From NCBI GenBank assembly GCA_964403075.1, contig CAYOEV010000012.1:7481-71480 (forward strand): a stretch of 64,000 nt of DNA. Direction: 5' to 3'. Below are positions 24,445 through 32,952 of the stretch, one piece after another. Each line of letters opens with the position of its first letter. The stretch's first letter is position 1. This DNA comes from CAYOEV01 sp964403075. Its GTDB lineage: Bacteria > Bacteroidota > Bacteroidia > Cytophagales > Cyclobacteriaceae. A program made the position numbers and the translations under genes. The notes under the pieces were generated by a model. The model was not told the DNA's origin. It searched no databases and saw only the letters and a list, made by a program, of their open reading frames with translations.

Positions 24445-25986
24445 ATGGCAGACCAAGCTCCCGTGGTTGCGTCAGGTAAAACCCGACGCTTGAATGTAGC
24501 AGACCTTTCCCACCAACTGGCGAAACTACCTCCGCAGGCAGTAGAAATTGAGGAAGCCGTACTGGGTGCGCTGATGCTGGAGCGCGATGCGCTGTCCAAT
24601 GTCATTGACATTCTTCATCAGGAAAGTTTCTACACCGAAGGTCATCAAAGCATCTATGAGGCCATAGTAGAACTTTTCAACCATAGCGAACCGGTGGATA
24701 TCAAAACGGTGGTGCATCAGTTGCGTAAAAATGGTAAATTAGAAGTGGTGGGTGGAGCGTACTACATTTCTCAGCTAACCACAAAAGTCAACTCCGCCGC
24801 AAATATTGAAACCCATGCCCGTATTATCGCAGAGCAGTCGATCAAGCGGCAGTTAATTCGTATTTCTTCTGAAATCCTTAAAGATGCCTATGAGGATACC
24901 ACAGACGTTTTTAAGCTTTTGGATCGTACCGAGCAATCATTATTCGATGTATCCGAATCACATATTCGTAAGAATTACGATAAAATGAGTGACCTGCTGC
25001 ATCAGGCAATCACAGAAATCCAGATCAAAAAGAATCAGACTGACGGACTTACCGGTGTACCCAGTGGCTTCACTTCCCTGGATCGAATTACTTCGGGATG
25101 GCAAAAATCTGACCTACTCATCATTGCTGCCCGACCGGGTATGGGTAAAACAGCTTTTGTAGTGAGTGCGCTCAGAAATGCGGCAGTAGAGTTTCAGATG
25201 CCGGTAGCCATTTTTTCGTTAGAAATGTCATCTGTGCAGTTGGTTAATCGAATGATTTCAGCAGAAGCGGAATTGGAAAGTGAAAAAATCAGGCGAGGAG
25301 ATTTGGCCGATTATGAATGGGAGCAACTGGTACACAAAACGGACCGCCTGTCACAGGCACCCATATTTATTGACGACACGCCGGCCTTAGGTATATTAGA
25401 GTTAAGGGCCAAATGCCGACGATTGGTGTCTCAACACAAGGTACAACTCATCATTATCGATTACCTGCAATTGATGACAGGGGATAGTTCAAAAAATTCG
25501 GGAGGTAACCGGGAGCAGGAAATTGCATCCATTTCGAGGGCATTGAAAGGCATTGCCAAGGAATTGGACGTGCCAGTGATTGCCCTCTCCCAGCTAAGTC
25601 GTGCCGTTGAAACCAGAGGGGGTGATAAGCGACCCCAATTATCCGATTTAAGAGAGTCTGGTTCCATTGAACAGGATGCTGACATGGTGATGTTTCTTTA
25701 TCGGCCTGAATACTACGGTATCGACCAGGATGAAGAGGGAACACCAACGACAGGTAAGGCAGAATTTATCATCGCTAAAAACAGGAACGGTCGTACTGGG
25801 ACGGTTGACCTGAAATTCATCGGTAAGTTTACGAAATTTACAGACATGGAGCCAAGTGGGGAGGCATATGGCCGGGAGTTTCCCGGAAGTAATAAAGACT
25901 TCGTTATCACCCTGCCAAGTAAAGCCAATAAGAAAGGTGAACAAGGGCTGGCCGACGATAACTTGGGTGAGGACGTGCCCTTTTAA
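24445..25986 (+). CDS. dnaB: Replicative DNA helicase DnaB
   Basis: 513 residues: N-terminal DnaB domain (about 28-130; LPPQAVEIEEAVLGALML), linker, and RecA-like helicase core with Walker A ARPGMGKT (about 229-236), Walker B LIIIDYLQLM, and LSQLSRAVE plus DLRESGSIEQDADMV. It unwinds the chromosome at the replication fork as a hexamer. Length is normal and there is no intein. The C-terminal tail is acidic (ADDNLGEDVPF). The 190-bp upstream gap contains a 6-bp perfect inverted repeat (24372-24387) of unclear role. Confidence 0.97.
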   Translation: MADQAPVVASGKTRRLNVADLSHQLAKLPPQAVEIEEAVLGALMLERDALSNVIDILHQESFYTEGHQSIYEAIVELFNHSEPVDIKTVVHQLRKNGKLEVVGGAYYISQLTTKVNSAANIETHARIIAEQSIKRQLIRISSEILKDAYEDTTDVFKLLDRTEQSLFDVSESHIRKNYDKMSDLLHQAITEIQIKKNQTDGLTGVPSGFTSLDRITSGWQKSDLLIIAARPGMGKTAFVVSALRNAAVEFQMPVAIFSLEMSSVQLVNRMISAEAELESEKIRRGDLADYEWEQLVHKTDRLSQAPIFIDDTPALGILELRAKCRRLVSQHKVQLIIIDYLQLMTGDSSKNSGGNREQEIASISRALKGIAKELDVPVIALSQLSRAVETRGGDKRPQLSDLRESGSIEQDADMVMFLYRPEYYGIDQDEEGTPTTGKAEFIIAKNRNGRTGTVDLKFIGKFTKFTDMEPSGEAYGREFPGSNKDFVITLPSKANKKGEQGLADDNLGEDVPF

Positions 25987-26011
25987 AATTCACTGGTCTC
26001 ACTAATTCATT

Positions 26012-26995
26012 ATGAAAGCATGGGTACTTACAGATACAGAAAATAAACTCCAGCTCCGGGAGTTGGTAAACCCTGAACCATCGGCAGGAGAGGCGCTTGT
26101 TCGTATCCAATTTTCCGGACTAAACCGGAGAGATCAATGGATGTTGATTGGAAAATACCCGGGCATTGTTGCTAATACCATTCTTGGCTCCGATGGTTGC
26201 GGGGTGGTAGAAGTAGGTCCTGATGAGTGGAAAAGCAAGGAGGTGGTCATCAACCCAAATATTCGTTGGGGAGGGATGGAAGCGGCCCAGTCCTCGGATT
26301 ATTCCATCCTTGGAATGCCGGTAAATGGCACGTTGGCAAATTATGTAAAAGTACCCTTGGATCGGTTGCACCGAAAACCAGATCACCTAACTCCTGCCGA
26401 AGCAGCAGCCTTGCCTTTGGCCGGACTAACGGCTTACAGGGCCACCCTTGTGAAAGGGAAAGCGGGAGAAGGAAAAAAAATACTGGTCACAGGCATAGGT
26501 GGGGGGGTAGCCCTGATGGCCTTGCTGTTCGCTCTGGCCGTAGGAGCTCAAGTGTGGGTAACCAGTAGTAGTCAGGATAAGATAGACCGCGCCTGTGAAT
26601 TAGGGGCAAAAGGTGGCTATTTATACACAGATCCAGAGTGGTTTCGAAAGGTAGGACCTCGGGGTTTTGACCTGGTGATTGATAGTGGTGGCGGACCTCA
26701 ATTAAATAACTATCTGCGGGTAATCGCACCGGCAGGTAAAATTGTCATCTATGGCAGCACGGCAGGTTATCCGGATAAATTAGATGTTTTTCGGCTGTTT
26801 TGGTCACAGGCGACCATTGAGGGCAGTACCATGGGCAGTGACAAGGAATTCAAGGATATGCTGGCATTTGTTTCACGCCATCATTTAAAGCCTGTCATAG
26901 ATCGTGAATACCCCAGCGCTTTAGGTTTGGAGGCATTTCAAAGGTTTCTTCATCCTAGTCATTTTGGTAAAATAGTAATTGACTGGACCCTTTAA
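26012..26995 (+). CDS. Medium-chain dehydrogenase/reductase (quinone oxidoreductase-like)
   Basis: 327 residues, MDR superfamily without the structural zinc cysteines. N-terminal GroES-like domain (IQFSGLNRRDQWMLIGKYPG, LGSDGCGVVEVG) and a Rossmann domain with VTGIGGGVALMALLFALAVGA binding NAD(P)H. The ending HFGKIVIDW is typical of this group (zinc-binding alcohol dehydrogenase-like / QOR). The substrate is not predictable. It follows dnaB by 25 bp on the same strand. Confidence 0.88.
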   Translation: MKAWVLTDTENKLQLRELVNPEPSAGEALVRIQFSGLNRRDQWMLIGKYPGIVANTILGSDGCGVVEVGPDEWKSKEVVINPNIRWGGMEAAQSSDYSILGMPVNGTLANYVKVPLDRLHRKPDHLTPAEAAALPLAGLTAYRATLVKGKAGEGKKILVTGIGGGVALMALLFALAVGAQVWVTSSSQDKIDRACELGAKGGYLYTDPEWFRKVGPRGFDLVIDSGGGPQLNNYLRVIAPAGKIVIYGSTAGYPDKLDVFRLFWSQATIEGSTMGSDKEFKDMLAFVSRHHLKPVIDREYPSALGLEAFQRFLHPSHFGKIVIDWTL

Positions 26996-26996
26996 T

Positions 26997-27320
26997 TTAG
27001 GGCTTATCAAAAATAAAATTTTGCAGCGCCCCCTTAAGTTCATTAAGTAATTTGTTTTCATGCTGTTCTGTGGCCAAACGAATGCCCGCTGTAAAGGTGT
27101 GCTCCGCTTCTTCCCATCTTTCCATGTCCCAATACAGGTGGGCCAAGGGGTAGTAAGTCGGCAGATATTCTGGAATGTCTGCGCGTAATTTTTCCAGGTA
27201 CTTTCTGGTGACGCCGGCATCTGTATCCTGGTATTCCATCGCCAGGGCATAATAGTTAAAAGGCTCATCCGGTTCGGCTTCAATGAATGCTTCCAGTCTT
27301 TTAACCCTTATCTCGTTCAT
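26997..27320 (-). CDS. Small tetratricopeptide-repeat protein
   Basis: 107 residues, soluble, all helical, about two to three TPR units (PFNYYALAMEYQDTDAGVTRKYLEKL, YLPTYYPLAHLYWDMERWEEAEHTFTAGI). The TPR positions W/L-G/A-Y-A-P are recognisable though imperfect. A protein-protein adaptor is the family expectation. It ends 1 bp from the convergent dehydrogenase gene and diverges from the M20 peptidase gene. Confidence 0.82.
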   Translation of the reverse strand: MNEIRVKRLEAFIEAEPDEPFNYYALAMEYQDTDAGVTRKYLEKLRADIPEYLPTYYPLAHLYWDMERWEEAEHTFTAGIRLATEQHENKLLNELKGALQNFIFDKP

Positions 27321-27364
27321 GACTTAAAACTAATTCTTCTCTATTATTGTGAAAATCTGAAAAT

Positions 27365-28654
27365 ATGAAAAAACTGTTCATACTATTGGTGGCAAGTGCG
27401 ATTGGCTGTAAATCCGTGGCCCAGCTTTCCGTAACGGAGCAGGCATTGGTCGACCAGGTAGAAAAAATGAATGCATCAGGGCTGGAGTTTTTGAAAGACA
27501 TCGTAGACATCAACAGTGGCACGATGAATTTTGCCGGCGTGGCCGAGGTGGGTAAGCGCCTGGCCGAGGCGTTTGAGAAATTGGGCATGGAGGTGCGTTG
27601 GGAGTCGGGTGAGGCATTCAACAGAGCCGGTCATTTGATTGCCCAGACACCAGAAAATGAGAAAGGCAAGAAGGTATTGCTTATCGGACATTTGGATACC
27701 GTATTTGATAAAAATAGCACCTTTCAGCACTGGAATGTACTCTCTGAGAATGAGGTACAGGGTCCTGGGATTGCAGATATGAAGGGTGGCGATGTGATCA
27801 TACTTCAGGCTTTAAAGGCACTAAAGGCCGAAGGATTATTGGATCAGATGAATTTGCGTGTGGTGATGACCGGTGACGAAGAAGACTCCGGTCAACCATT
27901 AGAATCTTCCAAGAAAGCCCTGATCGATGGGGCTAAATGGGCGGATGTAGCGCTTGGTTTTGAAAATGCAGATGGCGACCCAATGACAGGTGTGGTTGCC
28001 AGACGAAGCTCCTCATCATGGACGCTGGAGGTGACGGCGAATGCTGCACACTCTTCACAGATATTTCAGCCTGATATAGGGGCTGGAGCGATCCTAGAGG
28101 CGAGCCGAATTCTCATTGGCTGGTATCAGGCGCTATCCGATGAGGAATATTTAACATTCAACCCTGGCAGAATTATAGGAGGCACCAAGATTACTACAGG
28201 TAAAAATAGCGATGGTACCGCCTTCGGAAAGAACAATGTCGTCGCCCAGTCTGCTCTGATTAATGGAGACTTGAGGTGTCTGACTCCAGCGCAAATTGAC
28301 CGTGTAATCAACAAAATGCAAGCGGTTGTGGACGCCTCTTTGCCGGGTACTAGCGCACAACTAACCGTTCAAAAAAAATATCCGCCTTTTGCGCCGAAAG
28401 CAGCCAATGAGGAATTACTAGAAAGGTATAGCCAGGTAAGTCAGGACCTTGGCTTCGGAGCAATGACCGCAGTAAATCCAAGAAATGCCGGCGCTGCCGA
28501 TATATCGTTCACGGCATACTACATAGATGCTGGCATCGACGGAATGGGCCTGGGTGGCCGAAATGACCATACGGTGAATGAGGTAGGATACCTGCATTCT
28601 TTTCCAATGCAAACCAAGAAGGCAGTGGTTTTACTCTACCGATTAACGAGATAA
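27365..28654 (+). CDS. Secreted M20-family metallopeptidase (carboxypeptidase G2-like)
   Basis: 429 residues with an N-terminal export signal (MKKLFILLVASAIGCKSVAQ). The Cys in SAIGC could be a lipobox, but cleavage after VAQ is equally possible. Zinc ligands of M20: H and D in LIGHLDTVFD, D in GPGIADMKGGD, EE in TGDEEDSGQP, E in LGFENADGD, and a C-terminal His in GGRNDHTVNE. A dimerisation domain lies about residues 205-320. It hydrolyses peptide or folate-type amide bonds in the periplasm or at the surface. A -7 like element TATTATTG lies at 27342-27349. Confidence 0.92.
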   Translation: MKKLFILLVASAIGCKSVAQLSVTEQALVDQVEKMNASGLEFLKDIVDINSGTMNFAGVAEVGKRLAEAFEKLGMEVRWESGEAFNRAGHLIAQTPENEKGKKVLLIGHLDTVFDKNSTFQHWNVLSENEVQGPGIADMKGGDVIILQALKALKAEGLLDQMNLRVVMTGDEEDSGQPLESSKKALIDGAKWADVALGFENADGDPMTGVVARRSSSSWTLEVTANAAHSSQIFQPDIGAGAILEASRILIGWYQALSDEEYLTFNPGRIIGGTKITTGKNSDGTAFGKNNVVAQSALINGDLRCLTPAQIDRVINKMQAVVDASLPGTSAQLTVQKKYPPFAPKAANEELLERYSQVSQDLGFGAMTAVNPRNAGAADISFTAYYIDAGIDGMGLGGRNDHTVNEVGYLHSFPMQTKKAVVLLYRLTR

Positions 28655-28684
28655 AAAAGAGGATGTGAAGAGCAGTTATTTGAA

Positions 28685-29470
28685 TTAATTCATAGGCTGT
28701 TGATCAGCGCTTTGATGTATTTTGAAACGTATGGGTATGACATACCTAACACGTACTGGTCTCCCCCTTTGCTTACCAGGGTTCCATTTGGGTGATATCT
28801 TGAGTACACGAATGGCTTCTGCATTGGTGGTTTCATGAAATCCCTTTACCACCTGGATGTCCGTGAGTGAACCATCCTTTTCAACCACAAATTGAACGTA
28901 CGTTCTTCCTTCCAAATTTAATCGCATTGCGGCTTGGGGATACTTTAAATTTTCACCAATGAAAGCGTAGAAGGCCTCCAAACCTCCAGGAGGACTTGGT
29001 GGCGTTTCTACTACCGTGAAGATTTCTTCAGCTTTCTCCTCCACGACCTCCTCAATGGTAAATTCTTGAATTTCATTTAATTCCAATTGTTCTGTCATTT
29101 CAATGTCGACTACCACATCCAGCTCTTTGATCATTTTTTCATCTTTTACTTCCTTAAATTTTGGTGTCACCATCCTATTTTCGGGTAAAGGAGGGGGGGG
29201 TAATTCTGTAATGGGTATGTCAATGACTTCCATGTCGTCCATCTGCACCAGTCCGAGATCCATTAAATCCGTATGGGTGGGTGTTGACCACTCAAAAGCA
29301 GCAATCACAAGACTTAGGCTTACCACCAGACCGATGGCAAAAAAAAGTGGAGAGTGAGCTTTTTGCCATTTGTTACGCCAACGCTTTTGTTCAATAAGCT
29401 CCACAATGGTTTGCAGTTGGGGTGCTCTAGGTTTATGAACTGTTTCTTGCTTTGTCATGATTTCAAGCAT
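28685..29470 (-). CDS. TonB-family energy transducer
   Basis: About 261 residues: cytoplasmic N-terminus, one membrane helix (about residues 45-62), a periplasmic Pro/Glu-rich linker (ITELPPPPLPENRMVTPKF, VEEVVEEKAEE), and the C-terminal TonB domain (YPQAAMRLNLEGRTYVQFVVEKDGS, NAEAIRVLKISPKWNPGKQ, VRYVIPIRF). It transmits proton-motive force to TonB-dependent outer-membrane receptors. The start is uncertain: ATG 29470, ATG 29458 or a TTG at 29485; no Shine-Dalgarno decides. No exbB/exbD nearby. Diverges from the MpaB-type gene. Confidence 0.92.
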   Translation of the reverse strand: MLEIMTKQETVHKPRAPQLQTIVELIEQKRWRNKWQKAHSPLFFAIGLVVSLSLVIAAFEWSTPTHTDLMDLGLVQMDDMEVIDIPITELPPPPLPENRMVTPKFKEVKDEKMIKELDVVVDIEMTEQLELNEIQEFTIEEVVEEKAEEIFTVVETPPSPPGGLEAFYAFIGENLKYPQAAMRLNLEGRTYVQFVVEKDGSLTDIQVVKGFHETTNAEAIRVLKISPKWNPGKQRGRPVRVRYVIPIRFKIHQSADQQPMN

Positions 29471-29551
29471 CTGATTTAGTGTCAAAGAACAGATAAAATC
29501 AGATTTTGCAAATGATGTCCATTAGGTATAAAAATGATTTATGGCACCGTG

Positions 29552-29571
29552 AACGTGCAATATGGCACGTT
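29552..29571. promoter_or_regulatory. Inverted repeat between tonB and the MpaB-type gene
   Basis: Perfect 7-bp arms AACGTGC-N6-GCACGTT, 13 bp upstream of the ATG at 29584. A partial direct copy of the right arm (ATGGCAC) sits at 29541. The symmetry and position between divergent genes fit a repressor operator, for example of a TetR-like factor, but no such regulator gene is adjacent. Seen directly; function inferred. Confidence 0.45.
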
Positions 29572-29583
29572 TGTTAAAAGTAC

Positions 29584-30606
29584 ATGATTGAACAGCTGAC
29601 CGTCGCAAGACAAGTGGGTGATCCGCCCATGGATGAACTTATAAAGCTGTTGATTAAAACCAATGTAGATGGACGTCAGTTGCTGATGAGCTTGGACAGT
29701 CAACAATTCGAGGCATGGCCTGAAATTATTCGAGATTTCACCCATCAACACATGACTTTGCCCAAGTGGGCCGTAAGCTACCGCATGGTCAGTGGCCAAC
29801 GGTTTTTTGTAAAGCATGCTGAGCAGGTCATGGCCATGTTAGGTCTGGCGTCACTTCCCTATTGCTATGCCGCGAAAGATGGGGCTCAGGTGTTGGCAGA
29901 AACGGGAAGGTTGGTGTCTGGCGCTAGCAGACGCCTCAAGGAGACTTCATTGTTACTGTTAGACATGATGCGCAGAGATGCCTTCAATGGCCCGTCAAAT
30001 TCGGGATTAAAAGCAATTTTGAAAGTGCGAATGATTCACGGTTTTGTGCGTCATGGGTTGCTCAAAAAAGGCTGGGCAATTCACCGCTTCGGTATTCCTA
30101 TTAACCAGGAAGACATGGCCGGCACTAATCTTGCTTTTGGTCTAATCCCTGTTCGCGCCATGCGCAGAGCGGGGGTCAGTGTTTCTCAAAGTGATTTTGA
30201 GGATTATTTACATCTATGGAGAGTAGCTGGTTATTTATTGGGTGTGCAGACCGATTTGAACCCGACAGACGCTAAAAGCGCACAAATTCTTGATCACCAC
30301 ATTAGCCAGCGTAATTTTGCACCATCGGAAGCAGGTCGATCCCTAACTAAGGCACTTATAGAGGCCCTTGTGGTTGAGACACCTGATAATTTCGACGAAA
30401 ACCTGATAAGAAACTACATGGCTTTTTTACTGGGCGATAAGCTCACTAACCTATTAGACCTGAGACCGAATGGCGCAAATGGATTCATAGAAGTGGTGTT
30501 ATTGAGAAATTTTATCACTGGTTTGACCACGAATGGAAAGGGGACATATGACAAAATCGTAAGGCAAATAAGGGCTGAAGGAGTGACGATGCAAGTGAAC
30601 GAATGA
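29584..30606 (+). CDS. MpaB/latex-clearing-protein family oxygenase (DUF2236)
   Basis: 340 residues, helical, soluble, no signal peptide. Family marks are KHAEQVMAMLG near residue 80, ARQTGRLVSGA-like AETGRLVSGASRRLKET, then RMIHGFVRHGLLKKGW and INQEDMAGTNLAFG, which carry the His/Arg residues around the heme b in Lcp and MpaB-type enzymes. These act on long isoprenoid or prenyl chains. A role in modifying isoprenoids or hydrocarbons is a family inference. It diverges from tonB with an inverted repeat between. Confidence 0.85.
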   Translation: MIEQLTVARQVGDPPMDELIKLLIKTNVDGRQLLMSLDSQQFEAWPEIIRDFTHQHMTLPKWAVSYRMVSGQRFFVKHAEQVMAMLGLASLPYCYAAKDGAQVLAETGRLVSGASRRLKETSLLLLDMMRRDAFNGPSNSGLKAILKVRMIHGFVRHGLLKKGWAIHRFGIPINQEDMAGTNLAFGLIPVRAMRRAGVSVSQSDFEDYLHLWRVAGYLLGVQTDLNPTDAKSAQILDHHISQRNFAPSEAGRSLTKALIEALVVETPDNFDENLIRNYMAFLLGDKLTNLLDLRPNGANGFIEVVLLRNFITGLTTNGKGTYDKIVRQIRAEGVTMQVNE

Positions 30607-30687
30607 GTGTCGTCTGTCATTTCTTTTGACACAGTATGTTAACTTCGCTTTACCAAAAGAATTTATTAGTATTTAGTAATATTATCA

Positions 30688-31422
30688 ATGAATATACTTG
30701 TTTGTATCACGCACGTTCCAGATACCACTTCCAAGATCACCTTCACTGACAGTAACACAAAGTTCGACAGTTCAGGTGTGCAGTTCATCATTGGACCGTA
30801 CGATGATTATGCCCTTGCAAGAGCCGTAGAATTGAAAGAAGCTTTGGGAGGTCACATTACAGTCCTCAATGTGGGCACTGCGGAGACAGAGCCCACCATT
30901 CGAAAAGCGCTGGCCATCGGTGCGGATGACGCCATTCGAGTGGATGCTGAACCTGTTGATGCTTTGTTCGTTGCTAAGCAGATAGCAAAAGTTGCGAAGG
31001 AAAAATCCTATGACCTTATCTTAATGGGTAGGGAATCGATTGATTTTAACGGTGGTCAAGTGCACGGGATGGTGGGTGAATTGTTGGGCATTCCTTCGTT
31101 ATCTCCTGTGATGCAACTGGAACTAGATGGAGAGGTTGCCAAGGTGGCACGTGAAATTGAAGGAGGAAAGGAATACATGGAGGTAAAATTGCCATTTGTC
31201 GCAGGTTGTCAGGAACCAATTGCTGAATGGAAAATACCCAATATGAGAGGTATTATGTCAGCCAGATCCAAACCTTTGGAGGTAGTCTCGCCGGAGGGAG
31301 AAGGTGCCACGGTGGTAGAAAACTACGAATTACCACCACCCAAAGGTGAAGTTAAGATGATCGATGCGGCAAACATCGGGGAGTTGGTCAGTCTATTAAA
31401 AAACGAAGCAAAAGTCATATAA
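30688..31422 (+). CDS. etfB: Electron transfer flavoprotein beta subunit
   Basis: 244 residues, ETF beta / adenine nucleotide alpha hydrolase-like fold. Starts MNILVCITHVPDTTSKI; contains YDDYALARAVELKE and DLILMGRESIDFNGGQVHGMVGELLGIP. With EtfA it accepts electrons from acyl-CoA dehydrogenases and hands them to the quinone pool. etfA follows one base later, then a nuclease and nupC genes, all tightly spaced, so a four-gene operon is likely. Confidence 0.97.
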   Translation: MNILVCITHVPDTTSKITFTDSNTKFDSSGVQFIIGPYDDYALARAVELKEALGGHITVLNVGTAETEPTIRKALAIGADDAIRVDAEPVDALFVAKQIAKVAKEKSYDLILMGRESIDFNGGQVHGMVGELLGIPSLSPVMQLELDGEVAKVAREIEGGKEYMEVKLPFVAGCQEPIAEWKIPNMRGIMSARSKPLEVVSPEGEGATVVENYELPPPKGEVKMIDAANIGELVSLLKNEAKVI

Positions 31423-31423
31423 T

Positions 31424-32365
31424 ATGTCAGTACTGGTATTTGTAGAAACAGACGAAAAGAAGGTTAAAAAGTCGTCGCTTGAGGCTGTAAGCTATGCCAA
31501 AGCATTGGGTGGAGATGTCGCAGCCATAGTTTTTGGTGAGGTGGAAAACCTGACGCCCATAGGTACGGCAGGTGCCAACCAGGTCCTACATGTTACCAAT
31601 GGGCGGTTGGCAACACCAAATATTATGGCCTATGCATCTGCGATTGCCGAAGCCATGGATAAAGAAGGTGTAGAGACACTGGTCCTGGCAAAGTCATCAT
31701 TGGGCGACGCGGTATCGGCCCGCGTCGCCATTAAACAAGATGCGGCACTGGTCTCTAATGTGAGTGAACTGCCTGTGGGGGATCACTTGAAACAAAGTAT
31801 TTACACGGGAAAGGCTTTTGCCAATGTCAAAGTCCAAAATAAAAAACGTGTAATTTCCATTAAGAAAAATGTCCTGGAGGTGGCTATCGATGGCGGAGTG
31901 CCTGTGGTAAACAATTTCGAGCCCACTATCAATGATGTTGATTTTTTGGTGAGCATTACCAAAACGGATAAGGCAGAAGGAGAAGTACTTTTACCAGAGG
32001 CGGAAATTGTGGTTTCAGCTGGCAGAGGTCTTAAGGGTCCCGAAAACTGGGAAATGATAGAGAATCTTGCCAAAAGTCTAGGTGCGGCCACTGGATGCAG
32101 CAAGCCTGTATCTGACATGGAATGGAGACCGCACCACGAACATGTGGGCCAAACCGGTATCAAGGTGAGTCCGCAGTTGTATGTGGCTGTTGGTATCTCA
32201 GGGGCCATTCAACATCTGGCAGGGGTTAATTCTTCAAAGTATATCGTCGTTATCAACAAAGACGAAGAGGCTCCCTTTTTCAAGTCGGCTGATTACGGTG
32301 TAGTAGGGGATGCTTTTGAAATTGTTCCTAAATTAACCGAAGCACTAAAGGCACAACTGGACTAA
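31424..32365 (+). CDS. etfA: Electron transfer flavoprotein alpha subunit
   Basis: 313 residues: N-terminal ETF domain (ADAVSARVAIKQDAALVSNVSEL) and C-terminal FAD-binding domain with VSAGRGLKGPENWEMIENLAKSLGAA, then VSDMEWRPHHEHVGQTGIKVSPQLYVAVGISGAIQH and INKDEEAPFFKSADYGVVGDAF. It binds the FAD of the heterodimer. The stop shares one base with the start of the next gene (TAATG), indicating translational coupling. Confidence 0.97.
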   Translation: MSVLVFVETDEKKVKKSSLEAVSYAKALGGDVAAIVFGEVENLTPIGTAGANQVLHVTNGRLATPNIMAYASAIAEAMDKEGVETLVLAKSSLGDAVSARVAIKQDAALVSNVSELPVGDHLKQSIYTGKAFANVKVQNKKRVISIKKNVLEVAIDGGVPVVNNFEPTINDVDFLVSITKTDKAEGEVLLPEAEIVVSAGRGLKGPENWEMIENLAKSLGAATGCSKPVSDMEWRPHHEHVGQTGIKVSPQLYVAVGISGAIQHLAGVNSSKYIVVINKDEEAPFFKSADYGVVGDAFEIVPKLTEALKAQLD

Positions 32366-32952
32366 TGTCTTCGGGAAAAATAAAAATGGAAATTCTTGGC
32401 TTGTCCTCAAGTCAATCACAGTCAGGTTCTTTCGCTTTGGTGCTTGGTGAAGTGGGGGGGAACCGTAGATTACCGATCATCATTGGTATGTTTGAAGCAC
32501 AGGCCATCGCGATTGAGATAGAAAAGATTATACCTAACCGTCCCATGACGCACGATCTGTTCCGTTCATTTAGCGATCAATTTGAGGTTCAAGTGCAAGA
32601 GATCGTCATTTCTGATTTGAAAGAAGGGGTGTTCTTTGCGAGAATCGTGTGTGATTACGATGGTAAAACGGTTGAAATTGACGCTCGACCTTCGGATGCC
32701 ATCGCTATAGGTTTGCGTTTTGCTGTTGACATTTATGCCTTCGAAAATATCCTTACTGAAGCCGGCATTGTGCTTTCTGACCTTGAAGAAGAAGAAACCC
32801 CTCAGGTAAAGGAATCAGAAAAGGCTGGCAAAAATACCAAGATTGAGGACCTGGCAATCGATCAGTTGAAAGAACAGCTCAAAAAATCTATTAATAATGA
32901 AGATTATGAGCGTGCCGCAAAAATAAGGGACGAGCTTAATCGGCGTAATTGA
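32365..32952 (+). CDS. Bifunctional nuclease family protein with UVR tail
   Basis: 195 residues. Residues about 1-140 form the DUF151/bifunctional nuclease domain (MEILGLSSSQSQSGSFALVLGE, RRLPIIIGMFEAQAIAIEIE, RPMTHDLFRSF, ARPSDAIAIGLRF). A charged linker leads to a UVR motif (IDQLKEQLKKSINNEDYERAAKIRDELN), like that of UvrB/UvrC. Homologues have been reported with DNase and RNase activity; the physiological role is unclear. Coupled on both sides: TAATG with etfA, TGATG with nupC. Confidence 0.9.
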   Translation: MSSGKIKMEILGLSSSQSQSGSFALVLGEVGGNRRLPIIIGMFEAQAIAIEIEKIIPNRPMTHDLFRSFSDQFEVQVQEIVISDLKEGVFFARIVCDYDGKTVEIDARPSDAIAIGLRFAVDIYAFENILTEAGIVLSDLEEEETPQVKESEKAGKNTKIEDLAIDQLKEQLKKSINNEDYERAAKIRDELNRRN

